This document shows positions 38,982-50,329 of a stretch of DNA of 64,000 nucleotides, in pieces. The notes under the pieces are model-generated. The model had not been told where the DNA came from and made no database searches. It saw only the letters and a program-made list of their open reading frames with translations. This DNA comes from Whitmania pigra (lineage: Eukaryota; Annelida; Clitellata; Hirudinida; Haemopidae). Location of the stretch: assembly GCA_021613335.1 (NCBI GenBank), contig JAJTWR010000275.1:372501-436500 (forward strand), in the 5' to 3' direction. The position numbers and the translations under genes are program-made. Position 1 is the first letter of the stretch; every line of letters starts with the position of its first letter.

Positions 38982-41900
38982 ATGAACACGTTGAGACAAA
39001 GGAAAGGCATAATCGGAATCATCCAAGAGTTGGATGCTTTTCCAAAAGTTGAGGAGGATCACAGGGAAACTTCTGCTGCCGGTGGTGGTTGTGAGTTTTC
39101 CAGATGCATCTTTCGTGTCGTAATCTGCTGTTTTTTTTGTAATCCGTGAAATTGAAATTTAAATTTAAACCACGGTTTGAATTAAAATCGACACGAATGT
39201 TTCGATGACTGTGAAAGTGATTTTTTTTTTTGTTGAACCAGATTCTTTGTTAGTTTTCGCCTTCATAGCAATATTGGTGACGTACGAGGTAAAGCACTAT
39301 TTGCAGTCTGGCATTCAGTACAAATATGACATTGATCCTGATTTTGACAAGTATGTTGTTTCAATATTTTATCCTGCATTAACCAGAATTTAACTTAAAT
39401 ACAATATTTCTGCCAAAATGGCTGTAACATAACTGCAATTAATGTTATTTTATCATGTTTTGGTTTTGATTGTATAAAACAATCGCTTTTGTTCTTATGA
39501 CATTCAGCATTTTAACTTCTTCAGAGTAAATTAATTCTTTGTTTATCAGGAAACTGAAGCTGAACATCGACATGATGGTAGCCATGAAGTGTTCACGTCT
39601 GTTCATTTGCATGCTCTTCGTTCTAATCGCGCTCCATGCCGATGCATTCATAACCATCAGAATAGTTTACAATGGAATTACAACAGATTTGAAATAAATT
39701 ATTATTTTCATCATTATTATTATATTATTATGCTTCTTTTAATCATAACTATTATCACAATCGTCTAATCTTTCCGTCCAGACATTGGTGCAGACGTCGT
39801 CGATCAAACCGGGGAGAACGCGGACTCGTTTGGCTCCCTCAGGGAGGAGTCCGTGAACTTTGACCTCTCAGAAGCCCAGAGGGAGCAGTTCTCTTACCTC
39901 CAGGGGGTGAACTCGCACCTGAGGGCCAACTACCATGCCCTCCACGAGAACTTGTGGCTGCATGCAACCCAGGAGGAAGACAAAAGTGGAGAAGGTGAAA
40001 AGACGGAAGGTCAGAAAAGGAAGAGCTTTCGGGTCATGACCCTTTCCGACATGTTCCCCCTGGTGTTAGTCCTTGGCAGTGATGGTGGTGGTGGAGATGA
40101 TGATGATGATGATGATGACTTTTATTGCCCCAGGTTCGAGCAAGCTGGCGACTCGGACGAACTCTCCGGGTGTCGTTTTCGTGGCAGCCTCGAGGTCAAC
40201 AAGGTGGCCGGGAATTTCCACATCACCGCTGGAAAGTACGCGTCGATGGTGATGACTACGGTGACGATGATTGCAGAGATGTGCTTGTAATAAGCTATGG
40301 TGTTATTATATAAATAACGGCGTGAACGTCTTCTGAACGAATGGTTGAGTTGCTGATGGTGGTAGTCATGGTGATGTTAGGGTTGTGGTGTCCTCCCTTC
40401 CTTCACCCCATTCTTCAACCACCAATCAGATCGGTCCCTGTACTTCCCAGAGGTCATGCCCATCTCTCCTTCATGATGCGAGAGTCCGGTGAGCTAGTTG
40501 TCTTTCCCGGGGTTTTCCGCAATTGATCTTTTTCGATTTCACTTTCTAACGAGGCTCGAACCTTTGGTTTGCATAATTAACGTGTTACATGTTCGTTTGA
40601 CGAATTTGGCTTCAAAGTTTCTGTTTTATTTATTTATTTATTTATTCATTTATTTATTTCTTGCCGAAGCAAATGTTACTAACTCAGTTATAACGTCTCG
40701 TCTTGTCCGTTCGTACGTGACTGTTGGTTGATGATTGCTTATTAGCGTTTGAATTAACCAATGCGCTTCAAGTATCGTAAATTATGCTAATTTCTCTTTA
40801 AGGCCCCTAACTGTAGGATCGTCACATTTCCATTTAAATTTTGTGGAGGAAAATGGTAGGAATTGATTAAGTATGTTGCTCATTAATATTCATTGTAATT
40901 AATTATGAATTTATTATTATTATTGATTAGCAAAACTCATTAGCATGGTCTATGAGTCACAGTGAGCTAACGATGTCTGGGTTATTATTAGCAGCTTGTT
41001 AGTTCTCTTGTCAATTTCAATGTTTCACTTTTGATCTTTCAACGTTTGTGAAGGTTCTCTACTGCCCTGTTTCACTCCTCGTTTAATTTATTTTTATATG
41101 TTTTTATCATTTTCTAATTAATTAATCCAAGTCGATGAAATGATTGTTATTATTAGTTAACGACAATTACAGTTATTAAAGTCAATATTAATTATAGTAA
41201 AATAATAAAAATAATTGTCTCATATTCAAAGTCATCTGGTTAGTTATCTGTAATTATAATCCACTATTGGCTTACATTATGCTCATTATGCTTCGATCAG
41301 AAATCATGAATATTGAACAGATATAAATTAATAAATTACACCATTCCATTCACGGCAGAGTACAACTTCTCCCATCGGATCTTCCACCTCAGCTTCGGTG
41401 ACAAGACGACTCTCGTCAATCCCCTCGACGGCGAGGAAAAAGTCGTCGACGACAGTAAGCAGACGCCGATGATACTTCATGATTGCATCACGACTACGAC
41501 TTAAACACGAAACGATGAGTCGCTCGCCCGGCAGTTAATTGATTTAAAACGACTCGTTGTTTTCAATTCTGTTTATTTCTCTACTGACCAAATGATGTTT
41601 TCTGGAATTTTTGTAGTGCTTCAGTAGTTATTAATTTATGCAAACGACATCTGTTTAGTTGTTTAAAATTTATGCAAATAACGCCCCGTTTAGAAAGTTT
41701 TTAATTTCTACAGACAACCACCTGTTCCAGTATTTCGTCCAGGTAGTCCCGACAGTCGTGGAAGGCACCTTTACGACCATCGAAACCTACCAGTATGCTG
41801 CTACTGAACAGGTGAGCAGGGGAATGATGATAGTGATGTTGCTACTGACAACAATGGCACAAAATGTAAATAAATTTCTCAATAACGCCTGACCGTGCAC

Positions 41901-42851
41901 GCAGACCATTTCGCAAAGTATCAATTTGGGATAGCGATGACCACAAATTAGACCAAAAAAGTTAGAACTCTTTAACTAATTTTTGGATTGGCTCGGCAAT
42001 AGCAGACCTTGCCTTACACTTGCGAGCAGCAACGAATTAAGCGGTCGTCATCTAGTTTTGATTGTTTACGCACGCAGAATCGCACCATCAGCCATTCGAA
42101 GGGCAGCCATGGCCTACCGGGGATCTTCATAAAGTACGACCTTTCACCTCTGAGGGTCACAATCAAGCAGAGGTCAACCACTCTGGTTCAACTGCTCGTG
42201 AAGCTCTGTGCCATCGTGGGAGGAGTGTTTGCCACATCGGGTGATTAATGTTCATGACGTTGTTAGGCGACAATGCGATGTTGCGAGCAGCAGTCGTTAT
42301 ATATTTAATTTTCATTTCTTGATAATTTTCCCTGTTGTTTTTAACGACAGCAGTCATTGCTGTTACCAATCGTTAACTGTTAACTACAGTATATGTAGTA
42401 TGCAGACTTATGTATATTATCCTTGTATTTATTACTATTGTTGCAATTATCACCACCTTTGTTATATAAATTAATCAATTAGCCATATTATTAGCCTATG
42501 TTACTACAATTAGTCTAATAAACTGATTATATAATATTATTACTATTAGGTTAACCAACTGCTTATATCTTATTATTATTATTATTATTATAATTAGGCT
42601 AATCAGCTAATTACATCTCCTCGGCAGGCATCATCCACAACATCGTCAGCGGTTCGTTCGGCTTCGTTTGCTGCCAGTTTTCCCAGAAGACCATCCAGCA
42701 TCATCAGAGGCACAACTCGATCGAGGATGCCTCAGCGGGTTCCCCGAAAACTCCGTTGCTCGGTCTGAACGAAACCTGGGTTTCCCCAGAGGTGCAGATT
42801 TCGTTTTCCGATGCCTCGCTGTCCGAGAAAGCTCCGTTCAGAGACCTCTGA
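38982..42851 (+). CDS. ERGIC2: ERGIC2 (Erv41-type) secretory-pathway protein
   Basis: Ten exons: 38982-39090, 39242-39350, 39550-39596, 39782-40064, 40134-40235, 40430-40488, 41359-41454, 41714-41811, 42078-42240 and 42628-42851, giving 429 residues against about 377 in human. Family landmarks occur in order: KGIIGIIQELDAFPKV at the N-terminus, a first membrane segment (LLVFAFIAILV), NKVAGNFHIT in the lumenal domain, RGHAHL, NFSHRIFHLSFG, then VKLCAIVGGVFATSG as the second membrane segment. ERGIC2 pairs with ERGIC3 (yeast Erv41-Erv46) to retrieve ER proteins from the early Golgi. The exon-4 donor was chosen at 40065 because it is the GT that keeps phase and family length; the intron after it is only 69 bp with a GAT repeat. 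The C-terminal 50 residues are lineage-specific. Confidence 0.93.
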
Positions 42852-43495
42852 TGCGAAGCGCGTCGATGTTTGTTTTTAGCGTGTCGTTGCGATCTGATTG
42901 GGTGTGGAACCGGGTCGTGGGAGGAGCTTGGGAAAGGTGTCGGGTTGCTTGTCTCTTTGTGAGCTCTTGTGGCATCAATCGGATCTGATGATTCAGATTT
43001 TTAGCTGTCTTTTGAAGGCATCATGTCGGTCGTATTTTTGCGCTGATGTCAAAATAAACGAATGCGAGGAAAATTCTCGTATTTAAGTGATTTTATTTTT
43101 AATTATCATGCGAGGTACAGTACAGGCATTCAACGAGAAACGAAAACAAAACCAAAGGAAGCGGGAATTTTCAGGAGCAAACGAAACAATATCCCCAATT
43201 TTCTGAGATGTTTTCTTCTTTTTTTTATGAAGCAAAAAATGAGAATTTCCAGTGATCTCATATTTTTCGAATCCTTCGAGCCACGAACAACCAGACGACA
43301 CGGCAAACAAAATCATAATGATGATTGGCAAACACTAGTCTATAAAGACGAAATAATATTGACGGGCAGAGCAAAATCGGATAGCAGACGACGGCATTTC
43401 ATTCTTCGGTGATAAATTAACGATTATTAATTACTGATCATTTCGACATTTGAACTTCACGACCGTCGCAGTGTAACGGACGCAGCACCTTCGAA
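42852..43495. other. convergent gap, ERGIC2 / FGFR1OP2
   Basis: It should hold the 3' untranslated regions of both genes. No further coding sequence is seen. Confidence 0.5.
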
Positions 43496-45250
43496 TCAGA
43501 CCGTCAAATCCGAGAGAGACGAATTAAGAGTTTCTGAGCTGCACTTGACGCGGTTCGGTCGGAGTTCGACCCTCCCGGAAATCTTCGGGGACTGCAACGG
43601 CGTGACGGAGTCGCTCGAGTAGTCCTCGTTCCCGGTCCGAGGGGCAAGACCCCGAGCTGCCTCGAGTTGGGTTTTGATTTCTGGCGATGCGGGGTCCAAG
43701 AGGATACCCCTGAGCATCCCGTTTCTGTCCCTGAGGGTCTCGATCAGAGCCCGCCTCCTCTGTTCTTCCTCCGGTTCCTCTTCCCAGTTGTCGGCGGCGA
43801 CCAGCATGACTGCCGCCATCTCCTCGATTTTCTCGTCTTTCGCCTGCAGTTTCTGAGTGCGTTTATCAGATGCATGCAGTCACTCGACGATAAATGACAA
43901 TGCAACGAGAAGGAAACGTGCTCCCGAAGCTCGGTCGTCGTGTTCGAATCCGGTTTCGAGTCGACGACCTCGCAAACGTCTGCGCGACATTCATTTTGGT
44001 GATAAAAAAATGAGAAGTACTTGTTATGTACTCGACCACTCATTCGATCGAGCATCGAAACTTTAAATTAAATAACTGTTTAAATAATTTAATTCTTACG
44101 ACAGGAGTGAAAACGAATGCAAATGCTTTAAACTATGGACAACAGGAGTGCAGAGGAGTGCAAATGCTTTTAAACTACAAACAACAGGAGTGCAAATGTT
44201 TTAAATTACAAACAACAGGAGTGCAAAGAAATGCAAATGTTTTAAACTACAAACAACAAGAGTGCAAATGCTTTAAACTACAAACAACAGGAGTGCAAAT
44301 GCTTTTCAACCCACCTTTGGAAAATCCCCTTCTCCCCTGTGATAGGCTGCCTCCATCTCAACCGTCGAGTTGAGTTTATCCATCTGCTCCCTGTACTTGG
44401 ACATGATGATCTCCAGGGTCGTCTGGTGCTCTTCCAAAGACTGCCTCAGTTCAGCATTCTCCTCTTCCATATCCTTGATCTTTTGGCTCTCCTGGGAAAT
44501 TCGACGAAAACGAAAAAACAAGAATGTCGTCAAATTGAACGACGTGGTTTAAGCGTTTCGAATAACAATCGCGCATAAATCGTCTGGTTCTCCCGGAGAA
44601 CCGGTTTGTATGTTTAATCGTTGTGTTTACCAAGATCCGAAAACTTTACGAGTATAAATTCCAAGAGGAATGTAGTTTCATTCATTAGTGATTCACAATT
44701 GTCGAAGTTAGACGCGGTAAAACTTTAAAACTAAAACGACGTAGAAATGATAAACGATTTAAACAAAGTTTAGATAACCAACAATTATTTCAAGAAGAGA
44801 ACTTGCGATATTTTAATAGTTTGCACAAAAGCCTTAAATTATCAAGAAAAAAATTACTCACTTTGGCTAGGTATTGAACAATCTGAAGTCTTGGTCTGTG
44901 TCTGGCAACTTTGTCCAAGTGATCTGCCAAATCTCGAAACTGTTGCAAGAATTTATTTTAAAAAGCTATTATTGTTGTTATTGTTGGCATTCAAGCAATT
45001 CTCTTGCAAAAGCAAGAATATTCTTAACCTCATGCTGAGGACGAATATTGCTTATATTCTAAAATCTTACAACAAATAATACATTTATAAATAATATGCT
45101 GAAAATCACCTGCTTCATGATTTTAAGTCGGCTCTGGACGTTCATGGTGGCAGCAATTAAGTCGTCTGCCATACTGTCCCTGGTCTTCAATCGACCATTG
45201 AGCTGTTTCGCATCGGTTAGTATTTTTTCAATGATGTTGTTTGAGGACAT
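43496..45250 (-). CDS. FGFR1OP2: FGFR1OP2/SIKE-family coiled-coil protein
   Basis: Four minus-strand exons, all phase 0: 45250-45110, 44939-44862, 44491-44315 and 43852-43496, giving 250 residues (human FGFR1OP2 is about 253). Diagnostic words are present in order: [46 protein letters not shown], then IEEMAAVM and a Glu-rich segment. The whole protein is predicted coiled coil. FGFR1OP2 and SIKE1 are subunits of the STRIPAK phosphatase-kinase complex, which controls Hippo signalling and the cytoskeleton. A single gene of this type suggests the pre-duplication state of the vertebrate pair. About 60 residues between SKYREQM and the C-terminal coil are shorter than in vertebrates, so a small exon could have been missed. 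Confidence 0.9.
44102..44310. repeat. 36-bp-type tandem repeat in FGFR1OP2 intron 3
   Basis: Five to six imperfect copies of a unit with AACAGGAGTGCAAATGCTT and TTAAACTACAAAC, ending a few bases before the exon-3 donor. It is entirely intronic. Confidence 0.85.
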
Positions 45251-47150
45251 GGCAGCAAAGCAGACGAAACCCGCCTCGCAACGACTTGCGTTCAGTAATA
45301 TTTACTCAGCAAGAATTGAAACTTTTTGTTGTAATTGTTGTTTTGGATTGCTATGGTGATTGTATTCCGAGTAATTCCAAAAGCCTTCAAGAGTGTTCGA
45401 GTTTATATTCTCCAAAGTCAAGCAATCATTACCAAATCCTGCCGCTCTAACGCAAACAAATTCGTTTCCATCTATGCTGCAAAATTTTCCTAATTAGCTT
45501 ACCCAATAATCATTGCCTTGTTATATTCAGTTGACCAAATATCTGGCGATATTGTAAAGAAACAAATACAACAAACTTTTGAATAATTGGAGCGTTTAGG
45601 TTAAAAAAATTATCGCTGTTGATATTCTAATAAACAATTGTTTCTAATAAATTAAATAAAACAAATAAATAAAAATTGGATAATGGTCTTAATATTAATT
45701 TTGACAAGAAAGAAATATAACGGGCTGAAAATACGTTTCAATAAACTTTGTGTTAACGTTGTATTTAAAATTAAATGTTTTATAAATTTTTTGTTAAAAA
45801 TAAATATTGCAATATTAATGTTACTGTTATTCTGTTATAATTCTATCATCTAATTGTAAATCAATATTCATGCACATCTAATGAAATAATATTTGCCATT
45901 TTGTGAACCTAAAACTGCACAGTTTAGCTTTATTGAGATTTTATTCTATTGCACGTATGGTTTTGCCCAAATTGAAACTGTTTAGAATTTGTTGCCTAAA
46001 CAAATTAAATTAATGCAAGAGAAATTATTTCTATATGTTAGATAAATACTCATAACGAATTATATATCAATTGTTGCTCTTACCTGTAAAGGCGTTTCCA
46101 TAATAAACCACTAATGTAAATCGTGTCGCATGGAAATTTTCCGCTGCAAAATTTAAACAAGAATTGTGGATATCTGCCTAAACTCAATAACTACTAGTTA
46201 ATAATTTTAAATAATGAGCATTTATCATTTAAGATTTATTCTAATCGTTTAAGTGATGTTGAGATCGGTTAATTTAAGTGAAAGCTTCATATTGATGTTG
46301 CATTGGACCATCAGCTCCTGATACAAACATGATCTCTTCAACGTTGTCCTCTTTGGTAAGTCTGCATTGTTAAAGCACGCAATGGTAACTAATAACATAA
46401 TAATTTACTGAGGGGAAACAGATAAATAATAATAATAATAACTAATAGTAATGTTTATCACTACTAATAATAATAATCTAATAGTATTTAAACATGACTT
46501 TAATGGTCTTCAATTTGATATTTTAAAAGCAACAATAATCAGGCAAATAATCATGGATAAAACAATACATATTATTGAAAAAATCCACCTATTTAGTTTC
46601 TTTAAAAATAATAAACCTGTTTATTCTTATTCTTAAAAGCTTAAATGTAAATGTTTAATCAAATATTTGTAATTATGCCCATTTATTACCCAAAATATGC
46701 AACCAGAAGAAATAATAGAAGTTCTAACATTATTAAGAAAGCACATATTGTTATTACATATGCTACTTTAATGTAACATAATTTAATATAATCAACTTTA
46801 ATATAATTTAATGTAATCAACTTTAATATAATTTAATATAATCAACTTTAATATAATTTAATATAAAAAACTTTAATATAATCAACATTAATATAATTCA
46901 ATACAATCAACTTTAATATAATTGAATATAATCAACTTTAATATAATTTAATGTAATCAACTTTAATATAATTTAATATAATCAACTTTAATATAATTTA
47001 ATATAATAAACTTTAATATAATCAACATTAATATAATTCAATACAATCAACTTTAATATAATTGAATATAATCAACTTTAATATAACTTTTATATAATTT
47101 AATATAACCAACTTTAATAAAATTAATTTAATCACGTTTGATGCAATTTA
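45251..47150. other. AT-rich divergent region, FGFR1OP2 / TMEM165
   Basis: No gene was recognised in 1.9 kb. A donor-like GTAAGT after ATGATCTCTTCAACG (46331) could mark a short alternative first exon of TMEM165, but it encodes only nine residues. The right third is filled by the tandem repeat listed separately. Confidence 0.4.
46772..47110. repeat. ATCAACTTTAATATAATTTA-type tandem repeat
   Basis: About 13 imperfect copies of a 22-27-bp AT-rich unit. A higher-order block of about 150 bp (with AATAAACTTT and ATACAATCAAC variants) occurs twice. The array ends about 40 bp before the TMEM165 start. Confidence 0.9.
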
Positions 47151-48957
47151 ATGCACCATCAATTATTGTGTCAACACATTCAACAATTCACACCCCAGGG
47201 CGTAAACACCCCGGAGATATTTCCTCCGATCGGACACGGCCCCTCGAGCGGATTCCTGGAGTCGTTCGTCTCCTCGTGCTCCGTCATCGCAGTCTCGGAG
47301 ATCGGGGACAAGACCTTCTTCATGGCTGCCATCTTTGCCATGAAGTTCTCCAGGCCCGTGGTATTCGCTGGCTGTCTTTCGGCACTGACGCTCATGACAG
47401 TACTTTCAGGTAGTGACGATGGCGATGACGACGATGATGCTGGTGGTGATGATGATGAAGATGACGATGATGCTGGTGGTGATGATGATGAGGATGATTG
47501 TGATTATCTAGATTCATGTTTTTATGATAGTTTTTCAATAATTTCTCAAAAATTAATAACTTTGTTATTGTGGCTTTCATCATCATAATCACCACCATTC
47601 TCATCACCACCACCATCATCATCATCACCACCATCATCGTCGTCACCATCAGCCTTCCTCGGTTATGCAACCACCATCCTCTCGAGTCTAGTAACCAGAC
47701 TGATATCCTCGTTGCTATTCATCATCTTCGGTCTCAAGATGTTCCACGAAGGTGATGATAATGATTGCATTAACAATTGTGATGGTGATGATGATGATGA
47801 TGATGACCGTGAACATGTTCTCCAGGTTACCACATGGAGCCAGACGAGAGCATCAAGGGCTTCCAAAATGTTGAGGAAGAGCTGGAGAAGAAGCATGAGG
47901 TGAAGATAACTGTCATCATCACCACCATCGTCATCATCACCACAATCATATCATCATAACTATCATCATATCATAATCATCATCATCATCACCACCATCA
48001 TATCAACATCATCATCATAATCACACCATCCACACGAACATCTCATCTTACTACTAGACAGTACTTCAATGTTTTACCAAAGCTGATGCTGGACATTGAA
48101 TCTCCGTCCGAGCAGGAAGAGGCAGGAGTCGAACCCAGGGCCCTCGGGAAGCACGAGAAACTCTTTCGTTCATTCTTCTCTCCCATCTTCGTTCAGTCAT
48201 TCATCCTGACCTTCCTGGCGGAATGGGGGGATAGATCTCAACTGGCCACTATCATCTTGGCTGCAAGAAATGTCAGCCATGGCAATATTGATGATGATGA
48301 TGATGATGACGATGACGATGATGATGGTGGTGATGATGATGACGATGACGATGATGGTGGTGGTGATGATGATGACGATGCTGGTGATGATGATGAGGAC
48401 GAGGCTGATCGTGATGATGGCAAGGGTGTTACTTAATTAAGTCATCTAGAAATTATAATATTATTATTATTATTATTACATTTTCCCATTTAAGATCTAT
48501 ACTTTTTATTACAATTTTATAAATAAGTTAGCAAGTAATTCTACTAAATCTATCGTTAACATAAAGCATCAAACAAAGTATTGAAACAAGCCTTCTCGGT
48601 AACCGTAGTAACAGACGAGGCCTAATAATCGTTTCTTCTCTGATGAAGAATTTAACAGGTGTGCTACTAGGGGGGGTGTTCGGTCATGCCCTGTGTACCG
48701 GCTCAGCGGTTCTGGCAGGGAGGTTCATTGCCCAGAGAATATCCTTGAAGACAGGTCAGATTGATGGCCCTTGTGATACCGATTATATTTTATTATAATG
48801 TCATAATAGTATTGTTGTCATGGTGACGATCGATAGTTTATGATAATTTATTTATCTAACTCACGAAAGCATAAATTAACATTTTACGTTTAAAGTCCAC
48901 TATGTCGGAGGGTTGGTATTCATCCTGTCAGGGATCTACACACTCATCCTCGAATGA
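47151..48957 (+). CDS. TMEM165: TMEM165/GDT1 (UPF0016) Golgi cation transporter
   Basis: Six exons: 47151-47409, 47653-47751, 47826-47899, 48062-48271, 48649-48754 and 48896-48957, giving 269 residues. Both signature motifs of the family are present: EIGDKT at about 50-55 and EWGDRS at about 198-203. They lie in two related blocks of membrane helices joined by an acidic cytosolic loop (EEELEKKHE). The family moves Mn2+/Ca2+ into the Golgi in exchange for H+, which glycosylation needs. The acceptor at 48649 was chosen because AARN|NLTGVLLGG keeps exact family spacing. The start is uncertain: ATG 47151 gives MHHQLLCQH with no signal peptide, whereas relatives have one, so a distal first exon joining at 47199 is possible. 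Confidence 0.88.
47414..47645. repeat. GAT/ATC-rich simple repeats in TMEM165 intron 1
   Basis: Two tracts of imperfect GATGATG and one of ATCACCACC occupy most of the 243-bp intron. A similar GAT tract follows the exon-4 donor at about 48284-48420. Confidence 0.85.
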
Positions 48958-50329
48958 TCCACTGTGCCCTCTCTCTCCCCTACTCATTATCTCACTTTGA
49001 GGACATGAACAAACTGGAGACTCTTGAATATTTATTGCACACTATTTTATAATAATTAATGAATTTCAAGGAATTATGTTGTCTGGCTTTCTGTTTCACC
49101 TTTTATATATTAAGCCGTCCTAGCACTCAGAAAGCCAGTAACTATTTATTAACAATTATGTTACATATCTTATGCTAGCTTTATTAGTTATTCTAGTAAA
49201 ATATTTGATTTTCTGTTGTTATGTAAAATCTCTGTAGAAAGTACTCTGTAAGTACTTGCAATCTTGATGCATTGTGAGGGTTGCCTCAACGAAAACATTG
49301 TCGTTTTTGTCTCTTTTTTTATGATAATTACTTTTATTTCGGAAGAAAATCTTGTGAGCTCGGTTTCAGTTTATCTTGTATTAATTCTTTTTAACGAGTT
49401 GAATTTAATGAGGTTTATGAAATTTATGGCTTTTTTTCTTGGTTAATTAGTTAATAAATACTATTTTCAACCCTTTCAAGACTATTTTCTGTTGAAATCG
49501 CTGAAATTTACTAGCAAGCGAAATTTATTAACGCACAAAGACAACCCGACAATGCTACAAACGAGAGCTCAATTTAGGAATGAATAGCTAGAGCTACGCG
49601 CTCTCGGGACCAAAGATGTTTTAAGAATCAATTGTAAAAATTAATTCCAACATTTTCTTACAAAGCAGTGTACTGGCTAGCTGACAAAAATGGCTGAAAA
49701 ACATGGAAGTCAGAAATCAGAGTCGTTTATTCGGATGTGAGCGAGAAATATAAACACAAGAGAGGGCTTCGTCGAATTCTTCAAGTGACGTGTAAAAATT
49801 TGAAAAACAGCCAATCTTAAGATATTCAACTTCAAAATGAAGTGTTTGTACTGGCGTTTCTGTACGTTGCTTTAACTTTTGAAATTCTAACCGAATGAAC
49901 GCTATATATAATATATATTTTTTTTTTTTTTTGAAAATTAAAATGACGAAATTTGAATTGGAACGTAAATGGATTAGTCAAATGAAAAGGCGGCCATTGT
50001 CGGCTTGTTGAAGCTCGCATTCTAGCCGGTTACCGCTTAAAATCTGCCTTTTGTTGAATTCTCGCAGGCTTTGTAAATGTTAGTTCGTGCAGAGATTGTC
50101 ATTGATATCATGCATGGCACTCTACAATTCGATTTGAGAATAAAATGACAGATTATTACGTTACGTTGGCAAAAAAATATTAGGGAGGATATGATCGGAT
50201 GGTGTCAAAAATGCACTTTAAAATGACAAAAGAGGTTAGGGATGATAAATTTAGTTCTGTCAGGATAATCAAATTATTATTATAATTACTAATACTGATA
50301 TTGATCGCTAGAAGCCATGGTATTTTCAA
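48958..50329. other. intergenic region, TMEM165 to GT92
   Basis: No gene was recognised. It should contain the TMEM165 3' UTR (AATAAT-type signals near 49060) and the GT92 promoter. Open frames here, such as about 49264-49446, are short and compositionally unremarkable. Confidence 0.45.

Noticed and set aside
42163..42369. minus-strand frame opposite ERGIC2 exon 9
   Set aside because: It is antisense to a well-supported conserved exon.
49264..49446. 60-residue hydrophobic frame
   Set aside because: Short, in AT-rich intergenic DNA where hydrophobic frames arise by chance; no splice or promoter context.
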